9,526 nucleotides of DNA, taken from contig JAEZHS010000020.1 in NCBI GenBank assembly GCA_023436825.1, forward strand, positions 1 through 9,526, given 5' to 3'. The position numbers and the translations under genes are program-made. Below the pieces are notes generated by a model. The model made no database searches. It saw only the letters and a program-made list of their open reading frames with translations, and was not told the origin of the DNA. Within the stretch, counting starts at the first letter, position 1. Each line of letters starts with the position of its first letter. The stretch is from Pseudomonadota bacterium. GTDB taxonomy: Bacteria > Pseudomonadota > Alphaproteobacteria > Reyranellales > Reyranellaceae. Shown in pieces: positions 1 to 6,434 of this stretch.

Positions 1-71
1 GCGATCGGCAGACCGATCGCCTTGGCTGCCTCGTCGACGAGACGTCCGATGTCGGGCTTTTCCTCGGCCAT
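1..71 (-). CDS. AtzG-like small subunit (DUF4089-type), partial: N-terminus only
   Basis: On the minus strand an ATG at 71 opens a reading frame running off the left edge: M-A-E-E-K-P-D-I-G-R-L-V-D-E-A-A-K-A-I-G-L-P-I and on. A good Shine-Dalgarno (AGAGGAAA) lies 7-8 nt upstream. The pattern of a short acidic start, then V-D-x-A-A-x-x-I/L-G-L-P-I, resembles the N-terminus of AtzG/DUF4089 proteins. These are small GatC-like partners (about 65 aa) that stabilise AtzE-type amidases. If so, an AtzE-like amidase should follow just beyond the window, and the divergent allophanate hydrolase fits the same nitrogen-salvage pathway. Only 24 codons are visible, so the family call is tentative; the start codon and coding nature are better supported. 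Confidence 0.5.
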   Translation of the reverse strand, partial: MAEEKPDIGRLVDEAAKAIGLPI

Positions 72-145
72 TGAAATTTCCTCTTTCGTGCGAATCGCCA
101 ATCTGCCGTTCGGACATCGCGGCGGCAAGAAGCATGCCAAAGCAT

Positions 146-161
146 CGCGGGAACACCCGCG
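146..161. other. Perfect hairpin in divergent intergenic region
   Basis: CGCGGG-AACA-CCCGCG is a perfect 6-bp stem with a 4-nt loop. It lies between the divergent AtzG-like and allophanate hydrolase genes. It sits about 50 nt before the preferred allophanate hydrolase start (12 nt before the alternative one), so it could affect its 5' leader or be an operator half-site pair. No T-tract follows, so a terminator is unlikely. Confidence 0.35.
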
Positions 162-209
162 CCCATGTGACCGATGGTTTCACGCCGCCCGTTGTCTACA
201 ACGTTGCTC

Positions 210-1988
210 ATGACCGTGCTTCTCGACCTCGGTGTCCATGCGCTGCGCAGCGCCTACACAGCCGGCACCCTCGATGTCGGCCAGGTGATCGAGGAGGTCC
301 TGAAGCGCATCGCCGCGGCGGGCGATGATCGCGTCTGGATCACGCGCACACAAGATCAGGATCTGCGGGCCGCGGCGGTGCGGCTCGATGCGCGGCGCGG
401 CGAGATCGACCGGCTGCCGCTCTACGGCGTGCCCTTCGCGGTGAAGGACAATATCGACGGCGCGGGCCTGCCCACGACCGCGGCCTGCCCCGGCTTCTCC
501 TATCAGCCGCAGCAATCGGCCGAGGTCGTACGGCTACTGATCGAGGCCGGCGCCATCGTCGTCGGCAAGACCAACCTCGACCAGTTCGCCACCGGCCTGG
601 TCGGCGTACGCTCGCCTTACGGGGTGCCGAAGAATCCGTTCGATGCGGCGTTCGTACCGGGCGGCTCGAGCTCGGGTTCAGGCGTCGCCGTCGCCGCGGG
701 CCTGGTGAGCTTCTCCCTTGGCACCGATACGGCAGGGTCGGGCCGCGTGCCGGCGGGCTTCAACAACATCGTCGGCCTGAAGCCGACTCCTGGCCTGCTG
801 AGCACCGCGGGCGTCGTGCCGGCCTGCAAGTCACTCGATTGCGTGTCGGTGTTCGCGCTGTCGTGCGCCGACGTCGATGCGGTGCTGAAGGTCGCGAGCG
901 AACCACAGATGACGACGGCGATCGGCGAGGCTTTCCGCTTCGGCATGCCGGGGCACGCCGACGCCGAGTTCTTCGGCGACGACGCCTATGCCGCGCTCTA
1001 TGCGCAAGCGGTCGGCCGGTTGAAGGCGCTGGGCGGCACCGCCGTCGAGATCGACTACGAACCGTTCCGCGACGCCGCCCAGCTTCTCTACGGCGGGCCA
1101 TGGGTGGCAGAGCGTACCGCCGCGGTCGGCGCTTTCATCGAAGCGGCCGACGACACGGCCGGCATCTGGCCGGTGACGCGCGACATCGTCATGTCCGGCC
1201 GGGAGTACAGCGCCGTCGACGCCTTCGAAGGCCAGTATGAGCTCAGCGAGCTCAAGACCGTGGCGCTGGCGCAGATGGCGACGCTCGACTTCCTCGTCCT
1301 GCCGACGGCGCCGACGATCTACCGCGTGGCCGATCTCGAGCGCGAGCCGGTGCTCTACAACTCGCACCTCGGCCACTACACCAACTTCGTCAATTTCTTC
1401 GGGCTCAGCGCGCTGGCGTTGCCGGCTGGATTCCGGCCCGACGGCATGCCGTTCGGCATCACCCTGGTCGGCGCGGCGCATCGCGAGCGCGCACTGCTCG
1501 GCTTCGGCGCGCGCTGGCAGCGCGAGGTGCCGCTGCCTCTGGGCAAGACCACGAGCCAGCTCCCGCCTGTCCTCCACGATCCCGTGCTCGTGGAGGACCG
1601 CGTCTCCATTGCCGTCGTCGGCGCGCACATGAGCGGCTTGCCGCTCAACGGCCAGCTCACCGAGCTGGGCGGCCGCCTGGAGCAGGTGGGCAAGACCGCG
1701 CCGGTCTATCGCCTCTACGCCCTGCCCGGCGGTCCGCCGCGCCGGCCCGGCATGGTGCGCGTTGCTGAGGAGGGCGGCGCCATCGAGCTCGAAGTCTGGA
1801 GCCTGCCGGCCGCCGCGGTCGGCGACTTCCTGCGCAAGATCCCGGCGCCACTGGGATTGGGCACAGTGACGCTGGCCGACGGATCGAGCGTTCCAGGCTT
1901 CTTGTGCGAAAGCCACGCCACAGCGGATGCAGAGGACATCACCTCACTGGGCGGTTGGCGGGCCTATCTAAAAACCCTGCCGGTCTGA
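210..1988 (+). CDS. atzF: Allophanate hydrolase (AtzF-type amidase)
   Basis: This cytoplasmic amidase-signature enzyme converts allophanate to ammonia and CO2, the last step of urea-carboxylase or cyanurate/biuret catabolism. Numbering from the ATG at 210 (592 aa), the amidase domain covers roughly residues 1-450. The catalytic Lys is in F-A-V-K-D-N (about 79). The glycine/serine motif P-G-G-S-S-S-G-S holds the cis-Ser (about 153), and the nucleophile Ser lies in T-D-T-A-G-S-G-R (about 177). Residues from about 463 form the allophanate-hydrolase-specific C-terminal domain, ending in the typical G-F-L-C-E ... [11 protein letters not shown]. That domain separates it from general amidases and in the family handles the decarboxylation half of the reaction. 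The frame also opens at an ATG at 174 (604 aa). I prefer 210 because the extra 12 residues use atypical codons and family members usually begin close to the L-D-L-x-x-L-R-x-A-Y segment. Neither start has a clear Shine-Dalgarno. No urea carboxylase gene is visible. Confidence 0.93.
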   Translation: MTVLLDLGVHALRSAYTAGTLDVGQVIEEVLKRIAAAGDDRVWITRTQDQDLRAAAVRLDARRGEIDRLPLYGVPFAVKDNIDGAGLPTTAACPGFSYQPQQSAEVVRLLIEAGAIVVGKTNLDQFATGLVGVRSPYGVPKNPFDAAFVPGGSSSGSGVAVAAGLVSFSLGTDTAGSGRVPAGFNNIVGLKPTPGLLSTAGVVPACKSLDCVSVFALSCADVDAVLKVASEPQMTTAIGEAFRFGMPGHADAEFFGDDAYAALYAQAVGRLKALGGTAVEIDYEPFRDAAQLLYGGPWVAERTAAVGAFIEAADDTAGIWPVTRDIVMSGREYSAVDAFEGQYELSELKTVALAQMATLDFLVLPTAPTIYRVADLEREPVLYNSHLGHYTNFVNFFGLSALALPAGFRPDGMPFGITLVGAAHRERALLGFGARWQREVPLPLGKTTSQLPPVLHDPVLVEDRVSIAVVGAHMSGLPLNGQLTELGGRLEQVGKTAPVYRLYALPGGPPRRPGMVRVAEEGGAIELEVWSLPAAAVGDFLRKIPAPLGLGTVTLADGSSVPGFLCESHATADAEDITSLGGWRAYLKTLPV

Positions 1989-1993
1989 TAGGG

Positions 1994-2029
1994 TCCCTCC
2001 CTTCGAGGAGGAACGCCCTTCGGGAGGGA
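1994..2029 (+). promoter_or_regulatory. Inverted repeat overlapping the ribosome binding site of the SDR gene
   Basis: TCCCTCCC (1994-2001) and GGGAGGGA (2022-2029) are perfect 8-bp complements separated by 20 nt. The right arm contains most of the only plausible Shine-Dalgarno for the downstream SDR gene (AGGGAG, 2025-2030, 8 nt before ATG 2039). In mRNA the hairpin would sequester that site. It could therefore control translation or act as a weak terminator for the upstream atzF-like gene; there is no T-tract. CCCTTCG also occurs twice here (1999 and 2016). Confidence 0.45.
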
Positions 2030-2038
2030 GAAAGACTC

Positions 2039-2791
2039 ATGGCTGGAAAGATCGCAGTCGTCACCGGCGCGGGCAGCGGCATCGGCCGCGCTTCGGCGCT
2101 CGCCCTGCTGAACAACGGCTACAAGGTGGCTCTGGCCGGCCGGCGCAAGGATGCGCTGGACGAGACCGCCAAGATGGCCGGCAACAACACGCCCAACGCC
2201 ATGGCCGTGCCGACCGACGTCACCAAGCGCGACGACATCGTGGCGCTGTTCGCCAAGGTCAAGGCGACCTGGGGCCGGCTCGACCTGGTATTCAACAATG
2301 CCGGCGGCGGCGCCCCGCCCGTGCCGCTCGAGGAGCTGCCCTACGAGACCTGGCTCTCGGTCGTGGCGGCCAACCTCACCGGGCCTTTCCTGTGCACCCA
2401 GGAAGCCATGAAGATCATGAAGGACCAGACGCCGCGCGGCGGGCGCATCATCAACAACGGCTCGATCTCGGCGCATGCGCCGCGGCCCTTCTCGGTCGCC
2501 TACACCTCGACCAAGCACGCCATCACCGGCCTCACCAAGTCGACCTCGCTCGACGGCCGCCAGTACGACATCGCCTGCGGCCAGATCGACATCGGCAATG
2601 CCGTGACGCCGATGACCGAGCGCATGACCAAGGGCGTGCTGCAGCCCAACGGCACGACCATCCCCGAGCCGCGCATGGACGTGAGCGCGGTGGCCAATGC
2701 CATCCTCTACATGGACAGCCTGCCGCTCGACGCCAACGTGCAGTTCATGACGGTGATGGCGACCAAGATGCCGTTCATCGGCAGAGGGTAG
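2039..2791 (+). CDS. SDR-family NAD(P)-dependent oxidoreductase
   Basis: This is a 250-aa classical short-chain dehydrogenase/reductase, the standard length for the family. The Rossmann glycine motif is T-G-A-G-S-G-I-G (residues 9-16) and N-N-A-G is at 86-89. The catalytic tetrad is N112, S142, Y155 and K159 (Y-T-S-T-K). The second strand ends in A-G-R-R (33-36), with basic residues where NAD-dependent enzymes carry Asp, which favours NADP(H) by inference. The C-terminal segment C-G-Q-I-D-I-G-N-A is typical of one SDR subgroup. The start at 2039 is chosen because AGGGAG lies 8 nt upstream and the frame before it overlaps the atzF-like gene. It is co-directional with atzF, 50 bp downstream, so co-transcription is plausible. 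The substrate cannot be inferred. Confidence 0.92.
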   Translation: MAGKIAVVTGAGSGIGRASALALLNNGYKVALAGRRKDALDETAKMAGNNTPNAMAVPTDVTKRDDIVALFAKVKATWGRLDLVFNNAGGGAPPVPLEELPYETWLSVVAANLTGPFLCTQEAMKIMKDQTPRGGRIINNGSISAHAPRPFSVAYTSTKHAITGLTKSTSLDGRQYDIACGQIDIGNAVTPMTERMTKGVLQPNGTTIPEPRMDVSAVANAILYMDSLPLDANVQFMTVMATKMPFIGRG

Positions 2792-2841
2792 CGCATTCCG
2801 ACGCGCTGGCCTCTGGCAGGCGGCCGTCATCAAGCGCGAGA

Positions 2842-2931
2842 GCCCGCACCGGGCGGAAAAGACAAGATCGTGAGCGAGCCAGGAGACTCGCGCTCCGAAA
2901 GAACATGATCATGAGCGGACCTTGGAGGTCC
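2842..2931. other. Convergent intergenic region with small hairpins
   Basis: The 139 bp between the SDR stop and the stop of the minus-strand double-HTH gene contain two perfect small hairpins. These are GCCCG-CAC-CGGGC (2842-2854) and GGACCT-TGG-AGGTCC (2917-2931, touching the HTH stop codon). A 10-bp palindrome CATGATCATG lies at 2904-2913. Their location between convergent genes suits transcript ends, but none has a U-tract, so intrinsic termination is only a possibility. Confidence 0.3.
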
Positions 2932-3806
2932 TAAACCGTGACGCCTGCCCGCCGCAGCTCGCCTAGAAACTCGATCACGAGGCGGTAGCCGGCGACAGCG
3001 CCCGCCTCCGTCTGCACGTGCGTAGTGGCGAGCACGACAAGGCCCTGGCGCCCGGCGCGCACGCAGATGCCCTCCCGCACGAGCGCGTCGGCGTGCCGGC
3101 GGACCGTCTCATAGGGCAGGCGCAGCGACCGGGAGACCACCCCCACGCTGACGGGCTGGCGCTGGTTGTCGGCCAGCACCGTCGAGCTGGTCGCGAGCGA
3201 GGTGTTGGCCACATGCTTGACGTTCGCCGTCCAGATCGCGGTGTAGACCAGGCCCTTCATCAGGTCGCCGGCCCAGAAATCGCGCATCAACCGCATCGCC
3301 GCCAGCAGCAGGCCGAGGCCGGCGATCGCGATAACGGTCTGCTCCTTCGTGAGACGCCCTGACGATGGTGTACGCCGCGACGCCGAGGGGAAGGTGACGA
3401 CACCGATGCGCGTCAGATCGACTAGCAGGCGCACGGCGTCGACATAGATGCTTCGCATGAAGGTCGTGATCAGGCGGCCCTTCAGCATGGGCACCGGCAC
3501 GGCTAGCCCGCCTCCGGCGCTGACGCACTTGCCGCTCCGAACGAGTCCCTGGGCATGGCGGCGCACGGTTTCATAAGGCATGCCGATCTTGCGCGACAGC
3601 TCCCGGACGCCGATCGCCTTGCGATTGGGCGCGATCAGCTGACCATGGACGAGGGCCAGGAAGATCGCTCCATCGGCGATGTCCTGCTGCAGCCGGGTCA
3701 GGGAATCGAAGGCACGCAGATAATACTCGGTCGAGACCCGGGCGACAGGACGCACCTGGCGCTGCGCCGCGGTCATCACCGGATCTGCGGTAGCGGGCCG
3801 GTTCAC
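2931..3806 (-). CDS. Double helix-turn-helix protein, paralogue A (unrecognised family)
   Basis: This 291-aa protein is probably a DNA-binding regulator, though I do not recognise the family. It contains two copies of a winged-HTH-like unit. Copy 1 (residues 64-104) has V-R-E-L-S-R-K-I-G-M-P-Y-E-T-V-R-R-H-A. Copy 2 (218-258) has V-S-R-S-L-R-L-P-Y-E-T-V-R-R-H-A. Each is preceded by a helix with the pattern R-L-x-x-D-x-x-x-G (38-46 and 172-180) and followed by a helix rich in R-L-x-x-x-L ending G-V (125-136 and 275-289). The whole protein therefore looks like an internal duplication. Residues 157-174 are strongly hydrophobic and could be a buried dimer helix or, less likely, a membrane segment. 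The start is a GTG at 3806 with GAAGG 8 nt upstream; an ATG at 3776 is an alternative. It is a tandem paralogue of the gene at 4336-5205, with no gaps over 235 aligned residues. Confidence 0.75.
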   Translation of the reverse strand: MNRPATADPVMTAAQRQVRPVARVSTEYYLRAFDSLTRLQQDIADGAIFLALVHGQLIAPNRKAIGVRELSRKIGMPYETVRRHAQGLVRSGKCVSAGGGLAVPVPMLKGRLITTFMRSIYVDAVRLLVDLTRIGVVTFPSASRRTPSSGRLTKEQTVIAIAGLGLLLAAMRLMRDFWAGDLMKGLVYTAIWTANVKHVANTSLATSSTVLADNQRQPVSVGVVSRSLRLPYETVRRHADALVREGICVRAGRQGLVVLATTHVQTEAGAVAGYRLVIEFLGELRRAGVTV

Positions 3807-3831
3807 GATCAGACCTTCACGCGGGGGTCAG

Positions 3832-3867
3832 TGGCTCAATTTGGGTAGCCAGCTGGCTCATTTTGGG
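3832..3867. repeat. Two direct repeats, IS21-like end signature (possible solo element end)
   Basis: TGGCTCAATTTGGG (3832-3845) and TGGCTCATTTTGGG (3854-3867) differ at one base and are exactly 22 bp apart. From memory, tandem terminal repeats containing TGGCTCA-TTT-GGG are a feature of IS21-family element ends. No transposase or IstB-like ATPase gene is in the window, so this would be a leftover end. The repeats lie 26 bp upstream of the GTG start of the double-HTH gene, so an operator is the alternative reading. Confidence 0.4.
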
Positions 3868-3872
3868 CACTT

Positions 3873-3891
3873 ACCGGCTTCTACAGCCGGT
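3873..3891. other. Perfect 7-bp hairpin next to the TGGCTCA repeats
   Basis: ACCGGCT (3873-3879), a 5-nt loop, then AGCCGGT (3885-3891). It directly adjoins the repeat pair, so it may belong to the same element end. No U-tract follows on either strand. Confidence 0.3.
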
Positions 3892-4149
3892 TGCAAGCGG
3901 AGTACCCAGGCGTGGGGAGTTCGCTCTAGTACGGCGGGCAAAGTGTCAGAGCAAATATCCAGGGATCGTCGGTCGCCAAGCCGCAAGGCTTCGCGAAAAA
4001 GTCATGTGCACAACGAACGGTCGAACGAGGTCGCCTGCGATCCTCGCAAGCCGGGAACGTGCGCAACCCATTGCGCCGCAGCCTTGCTGCTCGCGGTCCT
4101 CGGCGGCGAGCCGGTGGCGCTGCGGACGGGCTGCTGCCTGCTTGCCGGA
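3892..4149. other. Gene-less stretch between double-HTH paralogue A and the oxidase-tail remnant
   Basis: I find no credible gene in these roughly 260 bp. The open frames are short, unsupported by ribosome sites, and resemble no family I know. A small AAGCC-GCAA-GGCTT hairpin lies at 3978-3991, followed by GAAAAAG. In the sister copy the same interval (HTH start to oxidase stop) is only 88 bp, so roughly 250 bp of foreign or rearranged DNA seems to have been added here. The insertion presumably includes the IS21-like repeats to its left. Confidence 0.4.
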
Positions 4150-4254
4150 TCGGCCCCCGTTGTCCACCAACGGGAACGCCGGGCGCATGCCCGGGCTGCT
4201 GGTCGGCGTCCTGACCGAGATGCCGCTCTTGTCGAGCTGCATCAGGTTGGGGAC
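4150..4254 (-). pseudogene. Remnant of a second alpha-hydroxy-acid oxidase gene (last 35 codons)
   Basis: Read on the minus strand, this stretch aligns without gaps to the 3' end of the intact oxidase gene (5294-5398). By hand count 78 of 105 bases match, and 19 of 33 residues through the terminal Gly are identical. Shared stretches include L-x-Q-L-D-K-S-x-I-S, T-P-T, P-G and A-F-P-L. The intact gene ends G-Y-stop (GGG TAC TGA); here the equivalent is GGG GGC CGA, so the stop has become Arg. Homology fades upstream of about 4258. There is no start codon, catalytic domain or ribosome site, so it is a non-functional relic. It shows that the oxidase 3' end was duplicated together with the double-HTH gene. 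Confidence 0.82.
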
Positions 4255-4297
4255 GACTAGAGTAAAGCGCACGCAAGAGATCACAGTGGCAACGGGC

Positions 4298-4334
4298 ACA
4301 TTCCGTTCGGTTGATTCCAGCAGAACCGAATGTG
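4298..4334. repeat. Imperfect inverted repeat immediately after the paralogue B stop codon
   Basis: The right arm AACCGAATGTG (4324-4334) pairs with the left arm CACATT-CGGTT, which is split by a 5-nt bulge (CCGTT). The stem starts one base beyond the TAA of the minus-strand HTH gene. This position suits a transcription terminator, but no U-tract follows. It also sits in the junction between the two duplicated units, so it may mark a recombination or insertion joint. Confidence 0.35.
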
Positions 4335-4335
4335 A

Positions 4336-5205
4336 TTAGATCTTCACGCCGCCGAGCCGCAATTCGGCAAGAAACGCCATCACCAGGCGATGGCCGGCCA
4401 CGCTGCCGGCCACCGTGCGCTCGAGCATCTGGGTCGACACGAATACGCCCTGACGCCCGGCACGCACGCAGAGGCCTTCCCGGACGAGCGCGTCGGCGTG
4501 CCGCCGGGCGGTTTCATAAGGCAGGCGCAGCGATCGGGCGATCGCCAGCACGCTGACCGGCTGGCGGAGGACGTCGGGCAGCACCGACGACGTGGCGGCG
4601 CGAGACGTGTTGGTCACGTGCTTGACGTTCGCCGTCCAGATCGCCGTGAAGACCAGCCCCTTCACCAGATCGCCGCCCCAGAAGTCGCGCATCAGCCGCA
4701 CGCCGGCCAGCAGCAGGCCCATTGCGGCGATGGTGATGACCATCTGCTCCATCGTCAGACGTCCTGGTGGCGGTGCACGCCGCAACGCCGATGGAAACGT
4801 GACCGCGCCAATGCGCATCAGATCGACCAGCAGGCGCACCGCGTTGACATGGATCCTGCGCAGCATGCGGGAGGCACGTGGCCCCTCGAGCATGGTATCG
4901 GGCACCGTGAGTCCGCCCGTCATGACGATGCAAGCGCCGCTTAGCTCGAGGTCACGAACATGCCGGCGCACCGTCTCGTAGGGAAGATTGAGCTCACGCG
5001 ACAGCTCGCGAACGGCCATCGGCTTGCGGCCGGACCCGACGAGCCGGCCGCGCCAGAGCGTCATGATGATCGACGCACTGATCGCGTGCTCGTGCAGCTG
5101 ACCGAGGAGATCGAAGCTGCGCATGAAGAACTCATACGACACGCGCATCACGGGATGGAAGTCGTGACTCGCCGTCGGCAAACTTCGGATATTGCTCTGA
5201 CTCAT
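4336..5205 (-). CDS. Double helix-turn-helix protein, paralogue B (unrecognised family)
   Basis: The 289-aa protein has the same architecture as its tandem paralogue at 2931-3806. HTH copy 1 is A-V-R-E-L-S-R-E-L-N-L-P-Y-E-T-V-R-R-H-V (64-83). Copy 2 is A-R-S-L-R-L-P-Y-E-T-A-R-R-H-A (223-237). A hydrophobic helix lies at 152-172, followed by R-L-M-R-D-F-W-G-G-D. By hand alignment the two proteins match at 104 of 137 positions across the central region and second HTH, but at only 42 of 98 in the first HTH half. The ATG at 5205 gives the best length match to the paralogue. The frame also opens at a TTG at 5229, where AGGGAA is too close to serve it well. The gene lies 88 bp downstream of the oxidase on the same strand, so co-transcription is likely. 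A regulatory role is inferred only from the HTH motifs. Confidence 0.77.
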   Translation of the reverse strand: MSQSNIRSLPTASHDFHPVMRVSYEFFMRSFDLLGQLHEHAISASIIMTLWRGRLVGSGRKPMAVRELSRELNLPYETVRRHVRDLELSGACIVMTGGLTVPDTMLEGPRASRMLRRIHVNAVRLLVDLMRIGAVTFPSALRRAPPPGRLTMEQMVITIAAMGLLLAGVRLMRDFWGGDLVKGLVFTAIWTANVKHVTNTSRAATSSVLPDVLRQPVSVLAIARSLRLPYETARRHADALVREGLCVRAGRQGVFVSTQMLERTVAGSVAGHRLVMAFLAELRLGGVKI

Positions 5206-5293
5206 GCGGCGACCGTTCGTCGTCGGCAATTTCCCTAAAGTGACGTGCCTTGGCGCAAGTTCCCACCAATACCGCTGCCTGCTGTCGACGTCG

Positions 5294-6379
5294 TCAGTAC
5301 CCCTCGTGCATCAGCGGGAACGCACTGTGCACGCCGGGCAGGTTGGTCGGCGTGCTGGCCGAGATGTAACTCTTGTCGAGTTGCTTCAGGCTGGTGACGC
5401 CGAGAAGGCCCATCACCTCCTTCATCTCGTCCTCGAGAAGCTCGACCATGCGCTCGATGCCGGCGGCGCCGGCCGCGGCGAGGCCGTAGCAGTAGAGCCG
5501 GCCGAGGCCGACCCAGTCGGCGCCGAGGCAGATCGCCTTGACGATGTCGCTGCCGCGGCTGAACGAGCCGTCGACGGCGATCTTGGCCCGTCCCTTCACC
5601 GCGTCGATCACCTCGGGCAGCACCGCGGCGGAGCCGCGGCCGTGGTCGAGTTGGCGACCGCCGTGGTTGGAGCAGTAGACGCCCCAGACGCCGTGCTGGC
5701 AGGCGATGTCGGCATCCTCAGCCGTCCCGATGCCCTTCAGCATGAACTTCACGTCGGCGAACTTGTCCTTCACCCTCTTGAAGTTGTCCCACGAGAAGGC
5801 GGCCTGGTGGTCCTGCCCGGTCGCCGCGGTGCGCCACGACTTCACGAAGCGCTTGGCGATGTCGCGCTCGCGGCGCGAATAGACCTGAGTGTCGACGGTG
5901 ATGCAGAAGGCGTCGTAGCCCGCGTCCATCGCCTGCTTGACGCGATCGGCCACCCAGTTGTCGTCGCCGCGCACATAGAGCTGATAGATCTTGGGCCCGC
6001 CGCCGCCCTTGACGATGTCCTCGAGCTTGAGCGTCGTCACCGAGCTGATGAGCATGGCGACGTTGCCCGCGCCCGCTCCCTTGGCGACGGTGATGCCGCC
6101 GCCCGGCTCGAATGATTCCAGCGAGCCGACCGGCGCCAGCATGATCGGCAGGCGGATCTTCTTGCCCAGGATCTCCGACGAGGGATCGATCTTGCTGACG
6201 TCGCGCAGCACGCGCGGCCGGAAGGCGATCGAATCGAGCGCCATGCGGTTGCGCCGCAGCGTCGTCTCGGTCTCGGTGCCGCCGATCAGGTAGTCCCAGA
6301 TATTGGCGTTGAGCTTGATCTTCGCCGCCTTGACGATCTCGTGCAGCGTTACGAATTCGTTCTCCAGACCGCTTGCCAT
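5294..6379 (-). CDS. FMN-dependent alpha-hydroxy-acid oxidase/dehydrogenase (lldD/GOX family)
   Basis: This 361-aa TIM-barrel flavoenzyme should oxidise an L-2-hydroxy acid to the 2-oxo acid. Family landmarks in order: W-D-Y-L-I-G-G (Tyr30); Y-Q-L-Y-V (Tyr135); T-V-D-T (161-164); F-M-L-K-G (Lys215, FMN contact); S-N-H-G-G-R-Q-L-D (His239 as catalytic base, Arg242 for the substrate carboxylate); V-D-G (270) and G-L-G-R (Arg294, FMN phosphate). Catalytic residues are intact, but two usually conserved segments are altered. The D-G-G-x-R-R-G loop reads D-G-S-F-S-R-G (270-276). The segment after L-A-P reads V-G-S-L-E-S-F-E-P-G-G, without the usual H-P-x-G-E. The substrate may therefore differ from lactate, glycolate or mandelate. 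The ATG at 6379 has GGGGAGG a few bases upstream. It is divergent from the tauD-like gene across 55 bp and followed on its strand by a double-HTH gene. Confidence 0.9.
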   Translation of the reverse strand: MASGLENEFVTLHEIVKAAKIKLNANIWDYLIGGTETETTLRRNRMALDSIAFRPRVLRDVSKIDPSSEILGKKIRLPIMLAPVGSLESFEPGGGITVAKGAGAGNVAMLISSVTTLKLEDIVKGGGGPKIYQLYVRGDDNWVADRVKQAMDAGYDAFCITVDTQVYSRRERDIAKRFVKSWRTAATGQDHQAAFSWDNFKRVKDKFADVKFMLKGIGTAEDADIACQHGVWGVYCSNHGGRQLDHGRGSAAVLPEVIDAVKGRAKIAVDGSFSRGSDIVKAICLGADWVGLGRLYCYGLAAAGAAGIERMVELLEDEMKEVMGLLGVTSLKQLDKSYISASTPTNLPGVHSAFPLMHEGY

Positions 6380-6434
6380 GGTCCTCCCCGCGAAATCGAG
6401 CTACAACTAGCGCAATAAACAAGCGGAGGAAACG
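6380..6434. promoter_or_regulatory. Short divergent intergenic region (oxidase / tauD-like)
   Basis: Only 55 bp separate the divergent starts, and both ribosome sites are inside it: GGAGGA for the plus-strand gene (6425-6430) and GGGGAGG on the minus strand just before 6379. The centre is AT-richer (CTACAACTAGCGCAATAAAC), where overlapping promoters are most likely. I could not identify convincing -35/-10 pairs. Confidence 0.45.

Noticed and set aside
155..175. ATG at 174 as the allophanate hydrolase start
   Set aside because: Not excluded, but it adds 12 residues with atypical codons and no Shine-Dalgarno; the ATG at 210 fits the family N-terminus better.
831..1916. Minus-strand open frame of about 360 codons opposite the allophanate hydrolase
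   Set aside because: Antisense shadow: Arg/His/Gln-rich composition with no motifs, and the plus-strand frame has full amidase and C-terminal domain signatures.
1964..2833. Minus-strand open frame of about 290 codons opposite the SDR gene
   Set aside because: Shadow of a well-supported SDR; composition typical of antisense in GC-rich DNA.
2904..2913. CATGATCATG palindrome as a regulator binding site
   Set aside because: It lies between convergent 3' ends, where no promoter is expected. A 10-bp palindrome alone is weak evidence.
3832..3867. TGGCTCA repeats as a shared operator for both double-HTH paralogues
   Set aside because: No TGGCTCA motif occurs upstream of paralogue B (5206-5293), so a common operator is not supported. 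Kept only as a possible IS end or a copy-specific operator.
3841..4339. Overlapping open frames of 115-160 codons in the spacer between the double-HTH genes
   Set aside because: No ribosome sites and no motifs beyond the oxidase-tail relic. They overlap each other in several frames on both strands.
5204..6115. Plus-strand open frame of about 300 codons opposite the oxidase and the start of paralogue B
   Set aside because: The minus strand holds the real flavoenzyme with catalytic residues. The plus frame has no recognisable motif.
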